Positions 10,400 through 18,949 of a DNA stretch of 26,061 nt are shown one piece after another. The stretch's first letter is position 1. Each line of letters starts with the position of its first letter. A model generated the notes under the pieces. That model did not search any database and was not told where the DNA came from. It saw nothing but the letters and a program-made list of their open reading frames with translations. The translations under genes and the position numbers were made by a program. The stretch lies in the NCBI RefSeq assembly GCF_001186125.1, contig NW_014040440.1:80446-106506 (forward strand), written 5' to 3'. The DNA comes from Sphaeroforma arctica JP610. Taxonomy: Eukaryota; Opisthokonta; Ichthyosporea; Ichthyophonida.

Positions 10400-10608
10400 A
10401 ATTGCGGACAGAAGGAGGAGTCGAGTTTCGCCACATCATTACACACCGTACTAATGATGATACAGGGAAGTTGGAATACTTGGTGAGATGGCGCAAAGGC
10501 GACCCGACGTGGGAAACAGCGGAGGCTTTGGACGATGCCAACGATATCGCGGCCTACCACAAGGCCTCGCAGAAACGTAGATGTAAACGCCAACGTACCC
10601 AGACCTAA
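10400..10608 (+). pseudogene. Element A: C-terminal chromodomain
   Basis: After the gap the sequence reads VEFRHIITHRTNDDTG, then KLEYLVRWRKGDPTWETAEA, then LDDANDIAAYHKAS and a basic tail (KRRCKRQR). The pattern H-R...EYLVRW-x-G-DPTWE-x-x-x-L-x-x-A-x-x-I-x-x-Y is a chromodomain, with the aromatic positions of the methyl-lysine cage in YLVRW and TWE. In chromoviruses this domain ends the integrase and directs insertion towards marked chromatin. It is the best-preserved small domain of the element. Confidence 0.85.
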
Positions 10609-10665
10609 CCTTTATCTTAGTAACATGACTACTCAGTAGGACGGTGCACTCGAGCCGTGGTAGCC

Positions 10666-10767
10666 CTCTAGCTCTCAAAGGTTAAATGCCAGCACACCGC
10701 TCTAGCCCTTAAAGGATAAATGCCAGCACACTGCTCTAGCTCTCAGAGGATAAATGCCAGCAACCAA
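10666..10767 (+). repeat. Three 34-bp tandem repeats after element A pol
   Basis: Three copies start at 10666, 10700 and 10734, each with CTCTAGC near the start and GATAAATGCCAGCA (first copy GTTAAATGCCAGCA) near the end. They fall between the chromodomain end and the 3' LTR, that is, in the 3' untranslated part of the element. Confidence 0.9.
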
Positions 10768-10830
10768 CTTACTATGGGTATTCCTTATAATCTCTAAAAC
10801 TGGCACACTTCTATTCGGTAAGTGAATCAG

Positions 10831-10841
10831 TTTGGGGGGGA
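10831..10841 (+). other. Polypurine tract before the right LTR of element A
   Basis: The run TTTGGGGGGGA stands directly before TGTGGTCGG at 10842. This is the expected place and composition for the plus-strand primer of an LTR retroelement and fixes the LTR start. Confidence 0.8.
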
Positions 10842-11092
10842 TGTGGTCGGAATACACTAGGTAGAGTTAAACTTAGGTTTATGAGAGTTTATTACAGTTT
10901 ATTACAGTTTATTACAGTTTATCAGAATGTTCCGATGAACTTAGCTTTTGCCGATTGCTAGAATCAGAACATGACTCATGACTCATAATTAGAGGAGTCA
11001 TGATTTTTACGATTACTAATAAAAGAACAACGTCTCCCTCTCTATTGAGGGAGAACGTTGAGATACAGTTATCTTAGCGTACACTTACTACA
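10842..11092 (+). repeat. Right LTR of element A, 251 bp
   Basis: Runs from TGTGGTCGGAATACAC to CACTTACTACA, so it has the TG...CA ends of an LTR. Inside are 3.5 copies of a 10-bp unit (AGTTTATTAC, 10886-10925), two abutting TGACTCA boxes (10972-10985) with a near-inverted partner GGAGTCA at about 10995, an AATAAAAG string at about 11018, and a hairpin-forming CTCCCTC/GAGGGAG pair at about 11031-11054. TGACTCA is the bZIP (AP-1/Gcn4) binding consensus and could be an enhancer of the element. AATAAA plus the hairpin may mark its polyadenylation region. Confidence 0.85.
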
Positions 11093-12000
11093 AGGCAAGG
11101 CTCGTCGCCAATACTACTATCGACATATAAGGGGAGAACTTTCCACCACGGACCGGGACAAGCCATCCCATGATAGCTTTACCCATTGCCGCGAACACAC
11201 CCCAATCCGCCTTTATGCCATGTAGCAACCAACACGATACTGTTCAAATTGCTTGACTATCGCACTGGTGGATGTCTCTGTCCTGTGTGCCCTAGAGATA
11301 AGACTTTTACGTCCAGCCACTTTGTATGTATCAGTTCTCTAATAAGGCGTATTCTGGTGGGCCCTCGGCATGGTTACCACGGCATATGGACTTTCCACGA
11401 ACATCTCAGGAGCTTCCTTCTCCATGTATAACAGGCGCCAATTTATCCCCATTCAGTACTAGTCGATACATTGATGTTCCCCATACCCCATCTCATTCTT
11501 TCTTCTGGTACCAACTTCCCGCTATGGCTAGCCAGGATATTCTAAATACATCAGTTGTGTGGTGTGGTATCGGACAGCCCCCAACTTCGCTCCGAAACAG
11601 AATTGCGGATGACAACCTCACCCTCCTTGGTATCACGTTCAAAATATCTCAGGCCGACTCAGCCCATATTACCACTACAAGTGTCGGCCAGCTTTATTCC
11701 TCGCAATGGCACACCCGTTTTAGTTTTCATCCAATGGTATAAGTATTCTGTATCCATCGCCGCGAACTAACGCACCGTGTGTCTTCCATTGTTGCATCAC
11801 TCGCCCCGAGCTTCTCGTGGCAGTTCGAAAATCTCAACTTTCCTTCAATTTTCCCAGAGCCTCTCCAACGAATATGAAGCCTGATGTACATGTAGACATA
11901 AAAACTTTATCTAAATTGAAATAAATAATACTATCCCTAACATACTTGTTGGCTAGTCACTTGGGAAACTCACTCATTTTGAGTAGTTTTCTATTTCTGG
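11093..12000 (+). other. Flank after element A, no supported gene
   Basis: Pyrimidine-rich on the plus strand. The longest plus frame (11326-11742, 138 codons) has no domain I know and its composition follows the local C/T bias. AAATAAATAA occurs near 11920 and could be a chance polyadenylation signal. I see no RNA gene or clear repeat. Confidence 0.4.
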
Positions 12001-13191
12001 ATCTGAATTTTATCCCCTTCATGAGATCTAATTAGAGTTAACTCACTCATAAAGCCACTGAATACAATACACTTATCGTGATCACTCTTATCACAGTTTT
12101 TATATAGCATTATTGTATAGCTCTAATAAGCATTGATTACCTCTGGTATCAATCTCTTGGGTTGTTGGGTGTGAACTGCGTTTCTGAGTTTGTGGAAATC
12201 TCGTATGTCAATGGGTCCATCCGCCATTGGTGCACATAGTTTGTCTATTAATATGCCTGTGATTACGCATTGCTCTCGTATATGTTCTTGTCAATGGACA
12301 CGTCGAACTTACTCATTGATGGGTCGTATACTCCCTGGTGTGGACTCGTTGTCCAACTGCATCGCTCCTTCTGTCTCCATTACATGGAGTGGAGTTGCTT
12401 GATGATGATTGACATACTGGCATTGTGCGTGCTTGTTCTGGCCGAGTTCTGGTTGTACGGCTTATATTTCTTCTTGTGTGTGTGCGACTCGGGCTCACTC
12501 GTGTCTATACTCTTCCGTGCTGCTCGTGCCCTTTAGTAGGGAGCAGAAGTCATTGACTGTTCTGTGTGTTGAATATTCATTGTAGTACCAGGGTTCATGT
12601 TTACGTGGTCTGCATGTGTTGTATTAATCTGTCAAATTCTAGCTTTATGTTGGCCTTCGTTGTGGTGTCAGTGTAGGAGCAGCGTGTCGTTCCCTAGGCT
12701 TGATTAGCTCGCACTGACCTTTTCCTTTATATGGAGTGCTTATGGTTTTAACTATTAAACGTAGGTTTTATGTATGTTTATTTGGTGACTTCTTGTAAAC
12801 TGGGTTGACTACTTGTCAACTTTGATTTGAGATTTCCAGTTTTGGTATCGCAGATGTGTCGCATGTCTAGGTACCGAACTTCAGTGTGTACGAAAGTTTG
12901 TGTTGTTTCTCACATATATATTTTTGAATAGTACCGAACTGTTTGTCTGTGTTACTTCCATGTATTTTGGATGTGTTTGTCGGTACCTTTCTTAATATTA
13001 AAGTCTAGTTCTCGAGCTCTGTCTTTATTACATATTACTCTTATATATGTATGTGGCGTGTTTGGTTGCTGCATCCTTGTATGCGTCATGCATGTGCTGT
13101 TGCTATAATTATAAGTTGTTCATTCAAAGGAACTATCTTGTTGTTACCTACTTCATGCGCGCGCATGTGTGTATGCGTTTAGTTGTTGTGG

Positions 13192-13210
13192 CATCCATGG
13201 ATTTTAGATG
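13192..13210 (+). repeat. Hairpin repeat, copy 1
   Basis: CATCCATGGATTTTAGATG. The ends form an inverted repeat (CATC/GATG) around a short loop. It shares the ATGGATTTTAGATG core with copy 2. Confidence 0.6.
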
Positions 13211-13557
13211 TTTCTTGTACATACGTCTTATTCTGGTGCCTCGATGAAGTTTCGAGGGCGTGTGCTTGTTTGTCTGTATGTGATGTCGACCTCGACCTCT
13301 GCATGTTTTCCTTAATTGTTGGTAATGTATAAACTTGTACTTGCTTCTGAATACGTATATGTGTTCCATGACATGTGTCTATAGACATGTTGTACTTGTC
13401 GCAAGATGAATGGCAGTTAATGGATGGTATTTGTTAAAATGTGATTGCTACATCTATGTCGTGTCACATTAATGTGCTGTATTTGTGAATACCTCCCTCT
13501 TGAAGCCGTATTCTTTGAGACGAAATGTATAGTGGTATATTAAATTTGATGGTCAAC

Positions 13558-13597
13558 CATCTATGGATTTTAGATGAATAATATTTGTGTCGGTCAA
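13558..13597 (+). repeat. Hairpin repeat, copy 2
   Basis: Begins CATCTATGGATTTTAGATG, a six-base stem CATCTA/TAGATG, followed by an ATATTTGTGT block that recurs after copy 3. The shared flank shows that the similarity extends beyond the hairpin itself. Confidence 0.7.
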
Positions 13598-13699
13598 ATT
13601 TTGAGTTTGCTGTTGTATACTTTGTTACCCATGCATGTGAGTATATACTAGGCGTATATGTATTTATAAATGATGTGTAAGTTGTACGTGTATCATCAC

Positions 13700-13731
13700 C
13701 ATCTATGAAGTTTAGATGGGCGATATTTGTG
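13700..13731 (+). repeat. Hairpin repeat, copy 3
   Basis: Begins CATCTATGAAGTTTAGATG with the stem CATCTA/TAGATG kept and the loop changed, then GGCGATATTTGTGTG. Compared with copy 2 the loop bases differ while the stem stays, which is what selection on structure would leave. Three copies are too few to prove it. Confidence 0.7.
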
Positions 13732-14461
13732 TGAACATGTGATACCCTTCTTCCTCACGTAATTTTAACAACTGTGATATGCCTGCTTCGTCTCTTATTT
13801 TCCGGATACATTGTTACACTAATAAATAGAATATCTATACTTCTTCCCTCTGTATGTTGGCAAATTGTCCCTATCTGTCCAGACATTCAGGTCAGTGTAG
13901 TTTGTGACATAAAATTTTATCAACCTGACAATTGTACATAGTGTGTTTATCCATAGATACACAATTTATATGTTTTTCTACGTTGGGCTATTTGCCACTT
14001 ACTTGGTATTATTTCATTTTATCTTTGAAGTTAAAATAGGTGTAGTAATACTTGTTTGTTATAGGCTTACATGCGTAAAACTCGCTTCAGCAATGCACAT
14101 CTCTTTTAAACCGTGTACAATTCGCAGTCTTTTACACCATAATTGATTACCATAATTATTCTTTGTCCCGTTATACATTACTTGCTTTATAAGACTTCGT
14201 GCGTTGAACTATGATTATTCTTTACAATTATGCGTTACTTCTATTCTTCAATTATACCTCCCTTGTATGCTAAGGCATGTGTTCACGAGGTGGATTTGTG
14301 TAGGCTGGCGCATTCCAGGAGCCTGTATACCGGATACATTAAATAATTTTCAAGTATTCAGATATTCCATTCGCTACCTGTACTTGCACTAGCTGTGCCG
14401 AACTGTCAACTGTTTTAGCACTTGCATTTCAGTGTGCCAACCTTGTTGTATGGTGTTATTA

Positions 14462-14526
14462 CAGGTAACACTTTTGCAAAATCTTAGCGCCCCGACGTTG
14501 ATGAACTTATCACAGGTAACACTTTT
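14462..14526 (+). repeat. Repeated ACAGGTAACACTTTT motif
   Basis: Two copies of the 15-base string lie about 50 bp apart, near 14462 and 14512. No function is evident. ACAG|GTAAC resembles a splice junction string, but no coding frame adjoins it. Confidence 0.5.
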
Positions 14527-15330
14527 CACATCGGTTTACACGGGTATACCTAGGGTTGCTTACCTTCTGAGCTACCTGGTTAGTGGTGACACTTACCGTT
14601 GCATAACAACACAAGCACTTGTTGAATTATATTGGGGTACCTTTTGAGTGACCTTTGGTCTCTTTTCTCGTCTCTCGTAGAGGAGGCCTTTCTTCTTCTT
14701 CGTTTCTAGCAGTGTCCTCTTCCTCGTGAGAGAGCCTTCTGCTTGATGAAACCTTCTTCCTCTGTGATTATTGGCTGTATCCCAAATTCTTATGATGTAT
14801 GTTCTAGTTTAGATATATTATTTGCTAGAGTTGGTCAATTCTCTGTCCTTCCTCTGTTTTAGCCAGGACGTTATTTTAGCAGAGATTAATGACTTAATGT
14901 GGTAAGGATATTGTTAAAAATGTACAGTTTGAGAGTGGCTGAAAGATACGACCAAAGGAACAAAAGACCTCTTCTTATGTTCGAATCTCTCAGCTAGATA
15001 AACATCCTAGGCTGAAGGACTCGCATTGTCTTTATTTGTGTTTGATGTTTCGACACTAGACTCATTCTTTTTTGAGTGTATCTCTAACATTCGGGGATCC
15101 CGGTATCATCTACAGGTAGTACCGCTATATTCCTGATACATGACTATAATATCAGGTATGTTGTATCCGGACCGCAAAACTCAGCATTTGATAATCCAGC
15201 GGTTTTGGTTTTTAAATTGGCTTTTTTAATAATTTGGTCCCTAGATGCTACAGGTCGGCACCCAGAGAAATGTAAACATTTTCTCGCGAAGTGTGCGGAC
15301 TTTGCTGGGACCGGAGGTGACTAAAAAAAC

Positions 15331-15525
15331 ATGTGTAACCGGATCTTGGCACTGAAACAAAAAGATGCACCTCAAGACGAGCGTGTCATTCTTGATGTAC
15401 GGGTTAACGGGCATGAAAAACAAGTGTTGTTGGATCCGGGCTCGCACATTTCACGTATATCATCACGTTTTGGTAGAATAACGGATGTAACTCGTACTGC
15501 TGAACCGCGTCAGATTATAACTTGA
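15331..15525 (+). pseudogene. Element C: aspartic protease remnant
   Basis: VILDVRVNGHEKQVLLDPGS aligns with the start of gypsy proteases (element A has VQVNGRTFIALIDTGA at the same place). The catalytic region is present but altered, in keeping with a fossil. It precedes the RT region on the same strand. Confidence 0.65.
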
Positions 15526-15654
15526 TAGTAGGTATGGAAGACTGGTTGTCGCTAGGTATAACTATTACTGGCATACCTACCAACATCGACCCACAGAAGG
15601 ATCAGTCGCATGACAGCTTACTGAAGTCTGTATATAAGCCTTCGCGGACTGTGG

Positions 15655-16450
15655 GTGGGATACATATTACCTCAATTCACAAATAAACTTAAGGATCTGA
15701 TCTTCGAAAATGACGAGATCAAGATTACAGACTGGGCTAAGTTCCGATTCAATAACGGATATATGAGCTTAGACCTTACCAAGGTAGAATTTTCGAAGTT
15801 GAAATGTCCGACGCAAAACTACGTAGCTTGGCGTCACGAACAGCTAGTCAGAGAACAAGTTAAGGCCTGGTTGGAGGATGGAGTAACTACAGTCAACTAC
15901 GAACCCACCCCAGTAAATCTTGCACTCTTGGCTGCTGTAGACCAGTTCAACTCAGATGGGACACTGGATAAATTTCGAGCGTGTTTGGATATGAGCCCAA
16001 TCAATGCGATCATTCCAACACAAATTTTTCTCCTACTGAGAATAAACAAATTGCTGAGGCGAATATAAAGAGCTGAGATCTCATCCACCATCAATTTGAA
16101 TTTAAGCTACCACCAGATGAAGATATACAAGCCGAATAGGAAGTAGTTCACGTCTATCTGGGATGGGCAACAACTTTCGTTTACGGGGGCACCACTTGGT
16201 TAGCACATGATACCAACATACTTCCAACAGATCATGCAGGATTTTTTTTCAAGACATGGATAGCGTACAAGTATACATTGACGACATCGTCGTATTTACG
16301 AAGACCAAAGAGGGACATGGCAAAGATGTACGCAAGGTCTTAGTCAGATTAAAAAATAAGATCAACAGCAAGAAGTGTCAAATTGATGTTTACGAGATTC
16401 AGCTGTTGGGCTACCGGGTCTCCGGTGAAGGGATCATGATTGATCCCGGA
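15655..16450 (+). pseudogene. Element C: reverse transcriptase remnant
   Basis: The N-terminal part reads AWRHEQLVREQVKAWLEDGV, then FRACLDMSPINAIIP, matching the same places in element A (EQVKKWLADLV, VRVCLDMRAVNALI). LNLSYHQMKIYKP and FTGAPLG follow. The catalytic YIDDI box is at 16274-16288 (VYIDDIVVFTKT), followed by NSKKCQIDVYEIQLLGY. The order and motifs are those of Ty3/gypsy RT. Confidence 0.88.
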
Positions 16451-16559
16451 ATAACCAGATTGAAGAATATCTATCACTGGCAAGAACGTGAACATCGCGT
16501 GCGGTTTTGTCAACTTTCTATCGGTTGAGCTCCACATTTAGCGAGTTAGCTTAAGCATT

Positions 16560-17030
16560 TTGGACACCTGAGATGTCACAAAGGTAAAATTAGGAGCTTT
16601 TTGGACAAAGAAGTGTGATGATGCCTTTAAGCAGCTCAAAACAGTCGTCACACAAGCACCAGTAACTCAGCCACCACAGGACTGTATACCGTTCATAATA
16701 ACTACAGTCGCGTCAGACATGGCACTTGGCGGCGTACTGTGTTATCAAATGATTGATGAGAAACCGAGATACGTGCAGTTCTTCAGTAGGGCTATGAACT
16801 CATCACAGATCAACTACCTAAACAACAAGAGGTTTTAGCTATTGTGACTGCACTCGCTCATTTTAAGGACTACTTGCATGATACACACTTTAATGTACTA
16901 TACGATCAGAAATTACTGCAACATCTAAAGAACATGAAACCAGACTCGCAGTTAGTCAGTCGGTGCATGACACAATCGCAAAATTTTCATTTGGCATAAC
17001 ACATATAACTGGTATACGCAATCACTTACT
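16560..17030 (+). pseudogene. Element C: RNase H remnant
   Basis: KKCDDAFKQLKTVVTQAP is the connection segment. TTVASDMALGGVLCYQ carries the first RNase H Asp region. VQFFSRAMNSSQINY fits the 'S-R-x-L..A..NY' block, and HFNVLYDQKLLQHLKNM fits the 'F.V.TDHK.L' strand. It leads straight into the Dam-like part. Confidence 0.7.
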
Positions 17031-17059
17031 AAATAAATATGTTGTCACGCTCTGTATCG

Positions 17060-17480
17060 GACTTTAATGAGATGTTTCGGGATATACTAGCTCCGGATTG
17101 GAAGGGCAAACCTAGATGGTTTAAGATAGCAGACAATATCTATCGTCCACATACCATAGATATGCTTGCAGTTCATCGTAATGCGCAACTGCCGCGATAT
17201 CGAACTTTGGAACATCCATAAGGTGATGCGTTTCACATCGACTTAACTGATGAGAAAAATCCACCGTGGTTGTTGATATCACAGTTGCTACACTATGCTC
17301 ACATACAGGATGCTACCATCACGTTGTATTGTCCCTTAAGATATTCAGATAAAGGGCTCAACCAGTTGATCTCGATGATTCATTGTGAGCCAGTATATGT
17401 GGTTAGAATGTCAGATACTTTCCTTTTCCAGGGTACCCGTGCAGTCGAGAAGACGACTTGGCGATATACAATAATATAAT
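17060..17480 (+). pseudogene. Element C: Dam-like domain
   Basis: FNEMFRDILAPDW and WFKIADNIYRPHTIDMLAVH lead to NAQLPRYRTLEH, GDAFHIDLTD and NPPW at 17258-17269, then LLISQLLHYAHIQDATITLY and a C-terminal strand region. The order IDM-x-A...NAQLP-x-Y...NPPW...hydrophobic strand matches the Dam-type layout seen in element A and, more closely, the start of element B. NPPW is methyltransferase motif IV. Activity is unknown and the copy is broken. Confidence 0.68.
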
Positions 17481-17931
17481 AAAATATCGAATAGGTCTAG
17501 CTGGAACGACCAAGATGACACAATCTGAGACCTTTAAACGTAAGGTTGAAGAATCCAAGATTCCACTCTTGACACCTGGGTCTCAATCAGAGACCTAGAC
17601 AACACAAGCACTTGTAGTATGCGTTTCTGATGTACGATCTGATTCCACAGAATCTAAGAGGAGCGAATCGTTAGCGAAGGCCTTTTACAAGACGATACGT
17701 TCCGACAGAGCAACTGCTTGCGAAGTCGAGAATAGGTTACTTAAACAGCTGATGAATAACTTCCCAGATGTTTACGAACATATAACCCGATCAATGAATA
17801 AACCAAACATTAGCTTCTAGCGAGATCGGACGAGAAGAGTCTTCCATAAAAGAATATTTTGGTTTTGCTACATATGAAAAAGGACAGAACCGGAATCAAT
17901 CAAGCATGGTGCTAGTAGTATCATAATCGAG

Positions 17932-18405
17932 TTGCACGGTGCCTTGAACGAGATGAGTGAAGCTATGAATATCTTCGTAATTAAATGGATAAAGATACCA
18001 ACACTGGCTCATGGAATGGATCGACAGATCTGTGTTACAGACCCCTTGCCTAGATCCATGAATAAGGACTCATGTGAAGCGTATGCCAGGTTAAAGATTG
18101 ACGAAAATGAAGACTATAATATAACCGAGTGCTACCGTGAGTGTCCTACAGGTGTTTGTGAGAAATGCGTATATTGCGCAGCCTTGATGTTGACGATGAC
18201 GAAAGGTGGGGACGCGAGAATCCAAATGAGCAAATGTATATCAACATGGACAATGGACTGTGTACGAGCCAGGTATGTATTATATTGTACTTTTGCGATG
18301 CATTCACTTGTCGCAATTTTGCAAGTTCACCCACTTCGGAATCATTTGTTTTATAGTTTATTAAAATGCAGCCTCAGCAATGGCAGGTGCCTACCGGCGT
18401 TGTAG
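17932..18405 (+). CDS. Unrecognised ORF, 157 codons, possibly exonic
   Basis: An open frame starting at GTG or inside a longer open stretch, Cys-rich in the middle (ECYRECPTGVCEKCVYC). I recognise no domain. A second frame at 18165-18273 reads SLDVDDDERWGRENPNEQ and ends exactly at CAG|GTATGT, a strong 5' splice site of the same type used in the XAP5/FAM50 gene. The two frames compete, so either the long ORF is chance or part of this stretch is an exon read in the other frame. It lies just past element C and might also hold that element's worn tail. Confidence 0.25.
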   Translation: MHGALNEMSEAMNIFVIKWIKIPTLAHGMDRQICVTDPLPRSMNKDSCEAYARLKIDENEDYNITECYRECPTGVCEKCVYCAALMLTMTKGGDARIQMSKCISTWTMDCVRARYVLYCTFAMHSLVAILQVHPLRNHLFYSLLKCSLSNGRCLPAL

Positions 18406-18826
18406 CGCTGAATATCTTCATACTACTGTATATAATGGGTCATCGAGAAGCCAGCAACGCTAGCTCATCGCATGGATCAACATTATAGGCAAACCCAATC
18501 CTGCTAAGAAGAATCGCTCACAACAATACCCGAATAGCTCATCATATACCGCAGCCTGAGAATGAACTCACTCAATAAAATTTATAACAGCCACTAACAT
18601 AATCTCAAACAATTCTACACGTAAACCCTTTCACAACTCAGTGACAACCACTATCAACAAGAAATGATACTATACATCCACAAAACCAGACTTCGCATAA
18701 AAAGCAACAGCCACCTATCAAGAAACTTCGAGTTAACTTGAGTGCGCATGAATCTCACAGAGCCGGTTATGAGTAATTGGACTACATACACAAGCACGAA
18801 CCACTGGCATTGAAAGGTACAGATGA

Positions 18827-18919
18827 AGAATTGAACAAATTGAGGCTCAAGCACTGGTGGCTTATAAACGACGTCTAGACGAGGAAGAAATTATTGATGA
18901 CATAGACTCTCAAAGCTAA
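18827..18919 (+). CDS. Possible terminal exon with polyadenylation signal
   Basis: Thirty codons reading RIEQIEAQALVAYKRRLDEE and then EIIDDIDSQS, with stop TAA at 18917 that overlaps an AATAAA at 18919-18924. Charged, helix-forming composition with an acidic end is protein-like, and the adjacent polyadenylation hexamer supports a last exon on the plus strand. It could belong with the candidate exon ending at 18273. It is short enough to be chance. Confidence 0.25.
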   Translation, partial: RIEQIEAQALVAYKRRLDEEEIIDDIDSQS

Positions 18920-18949
18920 ATAAATGCTATAAGATCCTTTTCTTTTATC

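Larger units (their letters stand above)
3127..11092 (+). mobile_element. Element A: chromodomain Ty3/gypsy LTR retroelement fossil
   Basis: A plus-strand element of about 8 kb bounded by LTR sequence at 3127-3201 and 10842-11092. Domain order is leader, gag-like, aspartic protease, reverse transcriptase, RNase H, Dam-like domain, integrase, chromodomain, polypurine tract, LTR. That order and the chromodomain place it among the Ty3/gypsy (Metaviridae) chromoviruses. It is broken in roughly a dozen or more places and includes a 20-N gap. Because the left and right LTRs match only at their 3' ends, LTR divergence cannot be used directly to date it. The load of damage indicates an old copy. Confidence 0.85.
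12000..15240 (+). other. T/G-rich tract, no supported gene
   Basis: Over 3 kb with clear excess of T over A and of G over C on the plus strand for most of its length, with no long coding-like frame on either strand. It holds the repeated hairpin described at 13192-13718, a repeated 15-base motif near 14.46-14.53 kb and a C/T-rich patch at about 14650-14760. The bias could come from a long transcribed non-coding RNA, a long untranslated region or an intron on the plus strand. I cannot decide between these. Confidence 0.45.
15240..17820 (+). mobile_element. Element C: Ty3/gypsy pol fossil
   Basis: A plus-strand pol remnant with gag end, protease, RT, RNase H and Dam-like domain recognisable in order. 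It is broken in roughly ten or more places. I found no LTR on either side and no clear integrase core, so it is a partial copy. The Dam-like part (IDMLAVHRNAQLPRYRTL, GDAFHIDLTD) is much closer to element B than to element A, so B and C are of one lineage. The short frame at 15250-15325 (HPEKCKHFLAKC) may be the end of gag. Confidence 0.8.

Noticed and set aside
11326-11742. 138-codon plus frame after element A
   Set aside because: No domain, composition follows local C/T bias, and overlapping frames are equally open.
14931-15000. tRNA-like string with GGCTGA and GTTCGAATC, and GAGAG/CTCTC ends
   Set aside because: The T-arm stem does not pair and no proper anticodon arm can be drawn.
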